64,000 nt of DNA from Cryptomeria japonica (lineage: Eukaryota; Streptophyta; Pinopsida; Cupressales; Cupressaceae), in the NCBI RefSeq assembly GCF_030272615.1, contig NC_081408.1, positions 342,263,793-342,327,792 on the forward strand. The letters are read 5' to 3'. Below, piece after piece: positions 47,766 through 59,249 of the stretch (its first letter is position 1; every line of letters begins with the position of its first letter). Below the pieces are notes generated by a model, which was given only the letters and a program-made list of their open reading frames with translations, did no database searches and had not been told where the DNA came from. The translations under genes were made by a program, and so were the position numbers.

Positions 47766-50090
47766 AGGAGAATCATCTTCTAAGTCACTATAATCACTAT
47801 CCATAATGGAGGAAGGAAGAGGAGGATGAGATGCTAAGTTAGGAGAGCTTTCCTGTAAGTAAAAACTCCTCTCAATGAATATCTCATGTGTCTCTATATC
47901 CATAAGTCGATATGTCATAATACCCTCGAGATATCCAAAAAATATGCAAGGCTCACTCTGAGGTTCCAATGCCTTGTGTTTCTATAAAGGATTGTGAGCC
48001 CTTGTTGGACACCCAAAGACCTTGAAGTGTCTCACAATCAGTTCTCTACCACACCAAGCCTCAAAAGGAGTGATACCCTTTAAATTGTTGTGGGGAATCC
48101 AATTTTGGATGTGTGTGGAACAATTGATAGCTTCTGCCCAAAACGTTGGCCCAAGAGAACAAACATGTATCATGCAGCTAGCCATCTCCTTAAGGGTTAT
48201 ATTCTTCCTTTTTGCAACACCATTCTATTGTGTAGTGTAAGAAACTGATTATTGAAGATCAATCCCCTCAAGAGTACAAAATTCTCAATTCCCTTGTTCA
48301 CATATTCCCTTCCATTGTTTGTACAAAGGATCTTGACTAGCTTCCCTAATTGCTTCTCAACATGAGCCTTGAAGGCTAGAAATTTGTCTCACACTTTATT
48401 CTTGTGAACAAGAAAGTAGACCCAAGTGAAGCAAGAGTAGTCATCAATGAAGGTGAGGACATAGTGGCCCTTTCTAAATGAAGGCACTGGAAATGGGTCT
48501 GCTACATCGCTGTGAACTAATTGAATAACTTCCAAAGCTCTCTAAGACTTCCCCTTATCAAACTTCTCTTCGGGATGTTTTACCATGGAACACCCTAAAC
48601 ATACACCATCTGAAAAGCTAATTTGGGGTAGACCTGAGACCATGTCTTTAGAGCTAAGTTGTTGAAGATAGAGGTAGTTGAGGTGACCAAACCACTCATG
48701 ACATAGCTTACTTTATAAATTTGAATGAGTGAGCAAGGCCATAGAAGGAGATCAAGGCACAAAGTGGGAGAATGAATAAATTTGTGAGTTGTGATTGGCT
48801 TGTCCCACTGCAACCAAGGAATCATTCTCAAGTTCTTTTACCACAACTGAATTAGGTTTAAACTCAAATTTATTTCCATTTCCATAGTGGGTGATTTGGT
48901 AGATAGAAAGGAGGTTGGTGGTGAAGTTAAAAACATAGAGAATATTCTCAAAAGTTACATCATCCATGGCAATCAAACCCTTCCCTTCAACTTCCATGTG
49001 TGTATCATCACTAATGAAGATGTGAAATACCTTAGATGGCTCCAATGAGGAAAATTGCTCCCTTGTAGAACCCATGTGATGAGAGGCACCCAAGTCAAGT
49101 ATCCACTATTGTGAAGAACTTGTTTTAGCCACAAATACTTTCCCTTTTCCCTTTTATTGCGAGGAAGTGGAAGGAGATGATTCCTTCTTCTTGCAGGCAA
49201 ATGGAAAATTGATGTTGTTATTCTTAATAATGTTTATCAACTCATCAATTTTATTTGAGTGGCAATGATTCTCATCATGACCAAATTTCTTGCAATATGA
49301 ACAAGTTGGCTGATCCTTCTTAGGTGTATTTCCCTTCTTGGAAGAGGATGAAGAATTTCCTTGTTATGGAGAAGATGATTGTGCTCTATCTTGTTATGGC
49401 TTTGGCTTAGAATTCTTTTGGTTCTTGCCTTTTCCTTGATTCCTTTGATTCCCTTGATTAGTCACCAAATATTTGTACTTTCAAGACTTGAGAATCCCCA
49501 TTTTGATCAACTTTTCTTTCTCAAGTATCAACATCTTTGTGAATGCATCAAATGATGGTGTAGTGAATGAGGCACCTAAAGTCGATCGATGGGTTTGGAA
49601 GCTAGAAACAAAGGTTTCATACTTTGATGGAAGCTTGTCCAACAAATTGTAAACCAATTGAGCATCCTTCTTGTTAATGCCACAATCCTTAAGCTTTTCT
49701 CTTAGCTCAGTTGCTTTCGTGACATAATCTTGGATCGTATGAAAATCCTTGGGATCCAGCATTGTGAGTTCATTGTCAAGCTTGTAGCTCCTAATCTCAT
49801 CATTGGCCATACAATTTATCAAATATATCCCAAGCCTCTTTAACTATAGTACATTTATCAATGTGAAAAATGAGGTCATTTGATATGTACTTTCTGAAAG
49901 TTCAAAGAGCCATAGAATTTTTATTGACCCATTCCAATTGAGCATTGGGATCAGCTATAGGATTTGTTGGTGTTCTCATCATTTCATTTATGTAATGAAT
50001 GAGTCATTTTTCCGTTAACTTACTCCATGCTTTAATTTCCCATTATGCATAATTATGTGGAGTTAGAAGCGGAAATTTAGGAGAACCCAT
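47766..50090 (-). pseudogene. Copia-2 gag, protease and integrase
   Basis: From an ATG at 50090 (MGSPKFPLLTPHNYA) it runs through a UBN2-type gag with LDNELTMLDPKDFHTIQDYV. A zinc knuckle CSYCKKFGHDENHC (CX2CX4HX4C) lies near 49300, and the protease WILDLGASHHM (active site D-S-G expected, here D-L-G) near 49110. A GAG-pre-integrase block and an integrase with TNNGREY (normally SDNGGEY, so the catalytic Asp is Asn), ITPFEAWCGRELIVRHFKVF and CIFFGYLEGIMTYRLMD follow. Stops and the two catalytic changes make it dead. It is cut by the CACTA right end at 47765; RT resumes at 13261. Confidence 0.85.
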
Positions 50091-50266
50091 AGCAACAAAA
50101 TGAATGAGCACAAGATAGAGGGAGGCACAATCACACAAGACACTCCCCCAAATTCACTCAATCAAAAAACCACCCCTAAAATTATGATTTGGCACTTTAT
50201 ACTTAGTGCGTGTACAATGAGCCACTTGCAAACAAGGGAAAAGTGGGCTTCTAATTTCAAGGTTAC

Positions 50267-51095
50267 TATAGACACCTAAAATTGTTGTGTCTAATTAAAT
50301 AAATATTTTATTTATTTAATTATTTTATCCTAAGTCTTCTATTAATTAAATAAATTCTTATTTATTTGATTAATTCATTTATCCTCTTCTAAGCCTTTCC
50401 TCATTTAAATAAATAATTTTATTTATTTAAATTGTCCTTTTCCTAAATTAAATAAATACTTTTATTTTTTTAACTGTCCTTTTCCAAAATTAAATAAATA
50501 TTTTTATTTATTTAATTGAACCCACTTCCTCTAATAATTAAATAGATCTTTATTTATTTAATTAATTCATTAGCCTTTTTTATCTATGACACATGTCACT
50601 CATCTCTTAATAGCTACACTACCTACTCTCTCATTATTATTTTTATTTCCTTTACCTACCTTTTAATCATTTCCGACCATTTATCCTCTTCACCTCTTAA
50701 TCTTATCCCTCCATTTCTTACAGTGTTCTCTATATAAGAGGATACTCTCCTTCATTATCAACCCTAATCACATAATCAATGCGTCTAATCAATTTTATCT
50801 AATCAAGCCTTCTTGTGATCAAGCTATAAACCATAATCCATCCTTTGTTGAGCTCTTGTGCACACATAAAATCTGAGAGCAAATATATCAGACAAGATCA
50901 ATGGAGATAGGAGACAATGGAGATTGAAATCCTACTTGAGATGTGAATAGTAATATTACTTTATTTTATTGATTTGCATGATCTTAGGTATCTCTATTGG
51001 TATTGGTGAATGTTTCATTGTAGGACCTAGATTGTTTGTGGTTGAATATTTGAGGTCTTACAATAGTTTATCATCATCACTTTTCACTGTATACA
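50267..51095 (+). repeat. 5' LTR of Gypsy-2 (about 829 bp)
   Basis: It starts TATAGACACCTAAAA (TG changed to TA) and ends CACTGTATACA. A TATA box TATATAAG at 50731 gives plus orientation. The U3 part is made of TTATTTATTTAATT-rich repeats. It truncates the 5' end of Copia-2. Confidence 0.75.
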
Positions 51096-51098
51096 TTT

Positions 51099-51116
51099 TG
51101 GCACGCCCAGTGGGAC
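51099..51116 (+). promoter_or_regulatory. Primer-binding site region of Gypsy-2
   Basis: TGGCACGCCCAGTGGGAC follows the LTR end after three Ts; the string TTTTGGC.CGCCC.GTGGGAC is common just inside 5' LTRs of plant gypsy elements. Confidence 0.7.
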
Positions 51117-52213
51117 ATGAATTTTTGTTAGATCTATGTTTTTTTTGCATTTTTTTCCAACCCTATATTACTATTTTGTAAAACAATTTGGAGAATAACC
51201 TTGTGCAACTAGGGTTTTGGACACAAGGTTAAGATTTTGGAGAGATTTGATCAGATCTCATAAACGGCTTGGAATTTTTGCATAATTTTTTTTTTGTAAG
51301 TTGGGGACAATATATGAAGTGTTCAATCCGAAATTCAGATTTGTGGGAGCATATTTGAATTTTTTATGATTTTTCATTAAAAAATTAATTTTGGGAGCAA
51401 ATTAGCAATTTTTTTGGATTTTATTACATTTCTGGAAAGCTCTCAAAATTATACAGGGGGATCTATTTTTTGCGATTTTAATTTTGATGCAAAATAATTC
51501 GTAAGAAATCAAATCTTTGGAAATTATGGTTTAGCAATAATTTTATCATATCTCATAAACGACTTGGAATTTTTGCATCAAATTGGTTTTGCAAGTTGGG
51601 AATAGTATCAAAAGTGCTCAGTCCAAAATTCATATTTTTTGGAGCATATTTGAATCTTTCATGATTTTTTATGATTTTTCATAAAAAAAATAATTTTGGA
51701 AGAAAATTAGCAATTTTATTACATTACTGGAAATGTCTTGAAATTCTACAGGTGGTCTTTTCTTTAAGATTTTAATTTTGATGCAAAAAAAATCGTGAAA
51801 AATCAGAGCTTTGGATTTGCCAAAAAACGTATTATCGAAGGCCCCCCCTTTCACATTTGGATTTGGATTTCTAAAATTTGCCTAATTAGTGTGCTTGCAG
51901 GTGGGGGTAATCTATCAAAACTACTAATAATTTGTTGCAGGGGTAATCTAGGTGTGTGTCTTTGTATTTTAGTCTAATTAGGGCACATCTGTTTTTCATT
52001 TGGGGTTAAAGAACGTGTTTGAAGTGTTTGGTGCTCTTTGCACATTTTATGTTTATAACCCTAGAGTTGATAACAAACGTATCCTCTCCCCTCGCCCTCC
52101 ATTGGACCTTGGGTGTAAGAGAAATTTTTATCATCTTCTATTTAGGTAGGATGACTTGCCTTCCAAGTAGCCCATAAGGCCAAGTGAGAGGGAACGACCC
52201 AAGTGGTAACGGG
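51117..52213 (+). mobile_element. Gypsy-2 leader, with a tandem repeat of about 290 bp
   Basis: Two diverged copies (about 51240-51525 and 51530-51815) start near GATCTCATAAACGGCTTGGA and CATATCTCATAAACGACTTGG and continue in parallel (GAGCATATTTGAAT, TTTTGATGCAAAA). No gag appears before the sequence is cut by the Gypsy-3 LTR. The far part of Gypsy-2 is outside the window or lost. Confidence 0.6.
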
Positions 52214-53353
52214 TGTCATCATGCTTGAAATCATTAGAAATCTGAGGCTAATTAGACTAAAAGGACAAATCACAAGAATCCTTAACTAATTAAATCGATT
52301 CTAAACACAATTCAATGAAATAAATGAAGGAAATAAGAAGATTAAACTAATTAAAACTCCCTATTCTCCACTTGTGCTTCCATTGTTCTTCTCCATTGTT
52401 GTTGATGTAGGTGGCTCTCAGGTATTGCACTTGATTTCTTGCATAAGACAAGCAACAATATTGAAGACTGTGATTCTCAAAAAGCTAGATTGAATTGAGA
52501 AAAGAGGTTGAATTTATAGATTTTCAACACAAAGGGGGTGAGAAATAGAACTCAAGTGTTGATTGGGAGATAACTGAAATTGATTGATCAATGAACTCAA
52601 TTGATTGATTTGTTAACTCATTTGATTGAGTAGTCAACTGGATTGATTGAAGAGTGAACTAGATAGATGGATTAGTCAACTCACTTGATTGATTAGTGAA
52701 CTGAATTGATTGGGGAGATGACTGAATTGATTGGATTAGTCATAAAAAGCTGATTTTGAGTTAAAAAGGATGATTGATGAGTTAACTGAGTTAACTGATT
52801 AGACAACTGATTTGATCAATCAGTTCTGATTTTAGCATGTGTTATAGGAATTTGAAATTGAAATCGATTTTCATTTTCAATTTGGATTTGAGTTTGGTCA
52901 TTCGAATGCTGAAATGCACATGAAATTAACTGAAATTCAGATTTGGGGAAAATGTGAATTTGAAAATATGAAATTAAATGAAATTTGAATTTGGGAGAAA
53001 TGAAATGAAATTGGATGGAATTAATTGAAATTGTAATTTGGGGATTTGGAGGAATTTAATTAATTTAAATAATTTAAATGAAATTATTTAAACTTAGGAG
53101 ATAGAATTAATTAATTAATAAAGATTATTTAACTAAAGAAAATATCGCAATTAATTAAATAATTGATATTTAATTAATAATTGAGATATGGTTAACTTAT
53201 TAAAATGATTTAAAAATAGAAATAGAATAATTAGAAGTGATGAAAGTCGATGATTAGAAGAAATAGTTAGTTTAATCAAATAATTAAAGAATTACTTAAT
53301 TAAATAGATGAATAATTAATGTAAAATTAATGAGACATTTTTAGGTGTCTACA
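52214..53353 (-). repeat. 3' LTR of Gypsy-3, left end approximate
   Basis: The right end GGTGTCTACA is followed by a polypurine tract. A TATA-like TCTATAAATTC lies on the minus strand near 52508. The left end is placed at TGTCATCATGC, a guess; TGTAGGTGG at 52406 is an alternative. The interior has TTGATTGATT- and TTAATTAA-rich repeats as in other gypsy LTRs here. Confidence 0.6.
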
Positions 53354-53369
53354 TTTTCCCCTCTTTGAG
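53354..53369 (-). promoter_or_regulatory. Polypurine tract of Gypsy-3
   Basis: The minus strand reads TCTCAAAGAGGGGAAAA before TGTAGACACC; nearly identical to that of Gypsy-1. Confidence 0.8.
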
Positions 53370-53627
53370 ACAATGTCGAAACGACGTTGTTTCAAAGAAA
53401 ATGAAAAGAAAAACTGCCCCAGTATGCCCCGATGACGGTAGGGTATAATGCCCCATCAGAAAAAGTGGTCAGAAAATTTTGGATCGAAGGCCAGTTTTTC
53501 ATAAATATGCTCAATAGTGATCATATGAAGTTTGAAAGAGTTTTGATCTCGTTTTCTATGTCTAAAACTGCATTGAAGATGGAGGGGTCCACGGGCAGTT
53601 ATGTTAAGAAACCCTAATTTTTGAGCT

Positions 53628-53633
53628 TATAAA
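53628..53633 (+). promoter_or_regulatory. TATA-like box for the antisense PMD gene of Gypsy-3
   Basis: GCTTATAAATTG on the plus strand about 270 bp inside the LTR end, the same place as the Gypsy-1 candidate. A GTGAGT donor-like site follows near 53803. Confidence 0.4.
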
Positions 53634-53886
53634 TTGAGGATTGGTATGGCTTTGATCTCATTTGCATTTTTTGCTTTAAAAGAATTTCTTAGAGAGATTA
53701 GAGCTTCTGGCATCCTTGGAGAGAAATGGCATGTCATAGAGTGAGGCTACATTTATCCAAGTAAGTGTGATCTTATCAGAGACCTCCCGGCACTGGTGGC
53801 ATGGTGAGTTGTTTGATTTTCTGCTTGTTTTTGTCTGTATTTTACAAAAAAATTATTCATTTTTTGGTGTGTCATTTTTCATGTAT

Positions 53887-54110
53887 GTCACAATTGAGTA
53901 TCGATATTGTCGCAATTGAGTTAAACACATCGCATTTGATATTTTATGTCGCAGTTGTTAACTTTATGTTGCAATTGACAAAATTGTATAGCAATTGAAT
54001 GTTTTATATTGCATTTGAAACTTTAGAATCGCATTTGGCATAAATATGTCGCATTTGCTTATTTTGCTTCGCATATGATAATTTTGAATCACAATTGATA
54101 ATAAAGGCCT
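53887..54110 (+). repeat. 20-bp-period array of CANNTG motifs upstream of the Gypsy-3 PMD gene
   Basis: About eleven units, the last eight spaced exactly or nearly 20 bp: GTCGCAGTTG, GTTGCAATTG, ATAGCAATTG, ATTGCATTTG, ATCGCATTTG, GTCGCATTTG, TTCGCATATG, ATCACAATTG. Each has the core (G)CANNTG, an E-box-like hexamer. Confidence 0.85.
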
Positions 54111-54189
54111 TTCTTCCTTAGTTTATGCATCCTGGTAGTTTTGATGATGTAGTTGACTCATTTTTTATATTATCCAAATGTAAGCGCAT

Positions 54190-56140
54190 TATCCAGTACT
54201 TCTTGCTAGACAGATACGGCTAGATAGTCTTGATCGACGTAATAATTTGGATGCAGAGGATACCAATTTGTTACGATATGTTGGATTATATTATATAGCA
54301 TATTTGTCTGAGGTTACGGCCAACAGGGCTATGAAAACTACTTTGGTTGAGTAGTGGCATTCAAAGACATGTTCTTTTCATCTACCAACCAGTGAGGCAT
54401 CTATGACACTTGAGGATGTGTGGCGTATTTTACACATTCTGATATCTGGTAGGTGAGTTACTTTTGATCGTGATGATGGTATTTCAGCTTTGTGTACATT
54501 GTTCGAGTGTGAGGAGCAGGATTTGCATATCCATGGTCATTATGATATTCTTTGGGATGATTTTGATTATGATGATCTCACTGTTGTGCTTGCTTGTACT
54601 ATTGTGAGATTATTAATTCCTGATAGACACGCCCATGGTTTTCTTGTTGGATGGGGACGTGTTATACATGATATGATTATTGATAGACATGTGTTTACTT
54701 GGGGTCTTTGTATTCTTTCCACTTTGTATCATAAGATGCATGGGGTTGTTTACTTGCAGCATAAATCAGTTGGATGTGGTATTACTTTGCTTCAGACATG
54801 GGCTTGGGAGCACATAGCTATTTTTCATCCTGCATTACATATAGATTTAGAGCCAAAGAAGCCATATGCTTATGGGTATATTGTTGGTGTGAGGCATAGG
54901 GCATCGAGTAATATCTTGTATTGGTGTCATCAGATTGATATCTGATATCTTACAATACTTCTCATGGAGACCTTATCTTACTTGCCCTGGGTGGATTGAT
55001 GATGCTCAACATCTTCCTTTTTGTCGACAACAGAGATATCTTATTGGTTGAGATGTGGATAGTCATAGGGTTCTTGATATGCATCTTCCTAGCTGTGTTC
55101 TCAGACAGATCGGGGAAGTATAGGGTATTCCAGATGTGACAACTTATTTTGCTCACATTACTCAAGAGGTTGGTGATTGGGGTGCTTGTATACAACCTCA
55201 TGTTGCTATTGCTGAGTTTGATGCTCTTGCTCTTATTTTGTGGGGATGGCGGCTTGGTGTAGTGGATCCAGGATCTACAGTGCAATATAGTGTATGGTGG
55301 ATACAACATAGGCCTATGCCTTTGACAGATCCAATAGTTCCGATTGGTGCTCAACAGATTAGACATGGCAGGGGTCCTAGAGGGAGAGGTGGAGAGTATA
55401 GGGGTAGAGGAAGTAGGGGTGGAGGAGGTAGAGGTGGAGGTAGGGATGTAGGAGGTAGGGGTGGAGGAGGTAGGGATGGAGGAGGAATAGATATGATAGT
55501 AGCAGTTGCGGGGTAGGTGGATAGTGATAGGGAGGATGTGGATATTAGTGGAGAGACTGCATCCATGAGCAGTTCTGATGAGAGTGATGAGTCATGATCA
55601 AGGTCATTGAGAAGTGATGGAGATGTGCCAGGTTGCAGAGTATGTAGGTGTGGATAAAGGAGATGAGGAGGGATTGAGAGATCAGGTTAGGCATTTAAAG
55701 GATTTGGTCGCTACTTTGCGGTAGCGGCGGATGGAGGATAGGGATCCGTATCGGCATGCGATGGAGGAGTTGACTGCGGAGAGGGATTGAATAGTTGTTG
55801 ATAGAGATTGATTACAGTGGGAGAGGGATGCAATAGTTAGGAGGACTCAGATCACTATGGATGCATATGATCAGTTATTTGGGCCAGTGACAGAGGCACG
55901 TAGCTAGGCAGATAGATATTTTGTTGCAACACATGAGGCTATTTATTATCGGCATGTTTATGAGAGAGCTATCCCTGAGGGTCAGAGGGAACCTCATTTT
56001 GGTTCTTTCATGGGGAGAAGATTGAGTTGATCTACTTATCGACAGACTAGTAGTGGGGGAGTGATGGGTCCACCTAGAGCACTGTCAGGACAGGCTAGAG
56101 CTAGTCAAGATGTACCTACTGATAGAGGCAATATAGGTTG
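54190..56140 (+). pseudogene. Plant mobile domain (PMD) protein gene, antisense to Gypsy-3 pol
   Basis: The frames give LLRYVGLYYIAYLSEVTANR, FHLPTSEASMTLEDVWRILH, HAHGFLVGWGRVIHDM, GCGITLLQTWAWEHIAIFHP, SNILYWCHQID, WRPYLTCPGW and LWGWRLGVVDPG. They are colinear with the Gypsy-1 PMD protein and belong to the same plant mobile domain family. A Gly/Arg-rich (RGG-like) stretch follows at 55365-55500, then a coiled coil and YERAIPEGQREPHFG with a basic tail. Stops (TAG or TGA) and shifts near 54350, 54456 and 54945 disable it. The C-terminal half is retained in both elements although the linker differs (acidic there, RGG here). Confidence 0.78.
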
Positions 56141-57284
56141 AGAGATTGGATATTGATTTTGATGATGTATATACGATGTATTTTGACACATTTCTATATG
56201 ATATATGATATGCATTCTTTTTTTATGGTGAACTTGATGGTTTAATGTTTCCTTATTGTGATGATAAATGCAATATGAATGTGATATTATGCAGTGATTT
56301 AATGTTGTGATGCATAATGGCTGATGAAAACTTTATAATGAGTATGAAATGGTAATGAACATGCGATGTGATGATGCTTATAAATTATTGTGTGTCAAAA
56401 TACATGTTGAAGATCTTTAGAAGAATTGTTAGTTGTTAGACGTAGAAAATAATCAATCAACTGAATCAATCTTTGTAAGCCATATTTTGATGTAATAATG
56501 GATGATATGATAGAAATTTTGATGAGAAAGTCTTCATTGCCTTATTCGTAGTGCAATATATTATCATCATTGAGCTTTATTAAATAAAAATGGAGCTTAT
56601 TACACCAGGGTATGAGGAACCAAGATGTATAGATATCTCATTGCAAAGAAACAAACACGTAACAGACAAGGAATGAACCCTCCATTCTGGGAATTACACT
56701 AGGGGTCGAGGTATGTGTGGCATTCACAAGTTGAATGCTCCTATCATAGACACCCACTAGAGAAATTGCCCAAGAACTTCATTCGTTCAAACCACAAACA
56801 AAAAACAAAGAAAAGGATCGTGCCCATCATGGCTCCTCTAGTCACTTTTGGACATCCTTGAGTAGCTAAAAGCAATGATCTTTGCCAATTTGATAAAAAA
56901 GAGTCAACCAAAATAGACAAAACTCAACAGTTAGACTAATTGTATCTTTTCTTTGATATGTTTGAAGTGATTTTGATAACGTCTGGTTTCAGAAGTTTTG
57001 GACCCCGTATAAGACTGATCTGTCTGGTTTCGAGTGTACCGATTTTGTTTAAGACAAGATATTGATCACGTTGATAGTTTGATAAATCGATAGATTAGAC
57101 AGTTGATCAGTTTGATTGTAGTTTTTTTGACAAGATAGGTGTATCATTTGTTTAACTTCGTGCGAAGTGTTTGTAGGACATCTGTTGGGGTGTTTGATTA
57201 TTGCAAGACAATTTATTGCAAGTTTTAAATTGTTTTCAATTCATAGTTGTTTTCGAAGAGCTTATTTGATGTTTAGGGTTTTTG
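56141..57284. other. Gypsy-3 spacer 3' of the PMD gene
   Basis: No gene. 56690-56770 matches the Gypsy-1 spacer at 31690-31790 (GGGGTCGAGGTATGTG, TCATAGACACCCA). TGTCTGGTTTCGAG-type motifs near 57020 also have counterparts near 32040. Confidence 0.6.
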
Positions 57285-57715
57285 GTATTTTCTCAATGTT
57301 TTTGTTCTTTTTTTTCAAGATCATTTTGAATGTTTTTGTTGTGATTTTGATGTTTTTTGATTTTTTGTTTTTTCAGGACTTTTTTCAAATGTTTTGGTAT
57401 TTTTATGGTTTTCAAATGTTTTTGATTGATTTCATGATCTTTTCTCGAATGTTTTTGATTGATTTTTTCAGAATCATTTTTTGAATGTTTTTGAGTTTTT
57501 TTTTTAGGATCGTTTTTCGAATGTTTAGGATTTTTTCTACGATTATTTTTTGAATTTTTTTTATTGCTTTTTTCAAGATTTTTTTTTGAATGTTTAGGAT
57601 TTTTTCAGAATCATTTTTCAAATGTTTTTTATTATTTTTTTTCAAGATCGTTTTTAAATGTTTAGGATTTTTTCAGAATCATTTTTAAATGTTTAGGATT
57701 TTTTCAGTTATGCCC
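57285..57715 (+). repeat. T-rich tandem array, units about 30-46 bp
   Basis: Repeats of TTTTTTCAGAATCATTTTT and GAATGTTTAGGATTTTTTC variants. It has the same position as the T-rich array of Gypsy-1 (32316-32480). The Lys/Asn-rich minus-strand frame and Phe-rich plus-strand frame are artefacts of the repeat. Confidence 0.8.
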
Positions 57716-58766
57716 CCAAGTATGCAGACCTTACATGATGATGCATAATGTGATGGAGAAAATGATTTTTTGAAATGAGTTATGCTAATGCAGGATGTAT
57801 GACAAAAAATGCAGTTCCTATTCCAACAAGGATGAGTGTGTGTGTCTTTCATTCTGAAATGCACTAATTAGATTAAAGGTGTGAAACGTTTCAGAGATAG
57901 GAGTTCAATTCATTCTCAAAAGAATTAGACCATCCAACCTAACACACTATGTAACCAAGATTTATGAATGGAGGCGCGGAAAACTTCTCCATCAATTCTT
58001 GAAATTTTGATCTTCTTTTGCCTATGTGTGTGCAATTGAGTTCATTCTGACTCTTATAACCATCAAAGACCCTTGGAATCCTAAGTGGCTAGCTACATGA
58101 GTTATTCTGACTTCAAAAGCAACCTGGATAAAGCCTCAATGCCAGCAAGCTTTTAGGGCTCTGACGAGGTTATGCATTATAATCTCTCAAATATTGCTCC
58201 ATTTCTAGTAGGTGCCCATAGCCTTGATGGAGTTATTTGCATGTTCCCATAGTCAAGCTTTCTCTTTTTCTATCGCACTTGTGTGCATGATATTTTAGTA
58301 ATATATCATTTTTATTTTTTTTGCCTTGAGATTGACATAGCACTTTTTTTTTCTTTTTTTTTCTTGCCTTGACTTGTAAGTAATGAAACCTACTTGGGTA
58401 TGAAAATTATAGTGGCGTTGAAGAAGAATATTGGATTTTTCACTAGCCACGTGATCAACTAGGTATCTGTAATGACTTAGTGTTTTTTATTAATGTCTAA
58501 GATATAGCAATTGATAGATTTTGGTACCAAGACATGATAAGAAAACCTCTACCCAACCAAGGATAAATCATAATCATAATGTGACGTTGAAGATGAATGA
58601 CTAGAGACCTCCTAAAGACTTCATGAACAAGTATCTTGGAAATGAGGCAACCTGTGTTCCTTTCAATGCAGATAGGTGAATAACTGAGACAATCATCCTA
58701 TTTTATTGATGCAACTATATGAGAAAGGGATAATGCAATGCGGTAAATAAATATGCAAATGCAGTA
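57716..58766. other. Gypsy-3 spacer downstream of pol
   Basis: No supported gene. A run of Ts and pyrimidines lies near 58345-58370. It would be the 3' untranslated part of the pol transcript. Confidence 0.4.
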
Positions 58767-59081
58767 CTAGAATTTAAAATGAATATGCAAATGCATACTG
58801 TTGATGGGATCGGTGAGTGAATCTCCCTCCATTGTTTGTAAATGATAAGCGCCATTCCAGATTACTTTCACTATGACAAACAGACCTAAATTTGAAATCC
58901 ATTCAGCATAGTCTATAGGTCTGATGAAACCTACATCTAACAATTTTTGTAACTCAATTTTGACTAACAAGGCTATGTGAGGGTGCATTTTCTTGAGCTT
59001 TTGTTTGCATGGCTTTACCCCTGGAAGTAAAGGCAAGTGATGTAAGACTAATTCCAGGCATATCTGCATAAGACCATGCAA
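58767..59081 (-). pseudogene. Gypsy-3 pol deletion fusion: start of RT joined to end of integrase
   Basis: The frame reads MHPHIALLVKIELQKLLDVG, FIRPIDYAEWISNLG and then, without a break, VIVKVIWNGAYHLQTMEGD and LTDPINSMHL. The first part is the start of the Tat RT (in Gypsy-1 at 35960-35860). The last part is the end of integrase (in Gypsy-1 near 32950-33010). RT core, both RNase H domains and integrase core are missing. The junction lies at about 58870-58890. Confidence 0.85.
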
Positions 59082-59249
59082 AATTGATGGGTCTTTGCTT
59101 AAAGAATTTGATAAATTTCTCTTTTTCCACTAGATCGAGGGATTTTGCCAAGTGAATGTTACGAACCTTCTTAGCATCGGCAATGTTGATTTCCTCATTT
59201 TCTTCTACTAGTAATGTTGACCATTCTTTACCAATGGGTAGGGAAACTA

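Noticed and set aside
55351-55566. Pro/Ser-rich minus-strand frame
   Set aside because: Shadow of the RGG-like stretch of the Gypsy-3 PMD gene.
57412-57645. Lys/Asn-rich minus-strand frame
   Set aside because: Translation of the T-rich tandem array.
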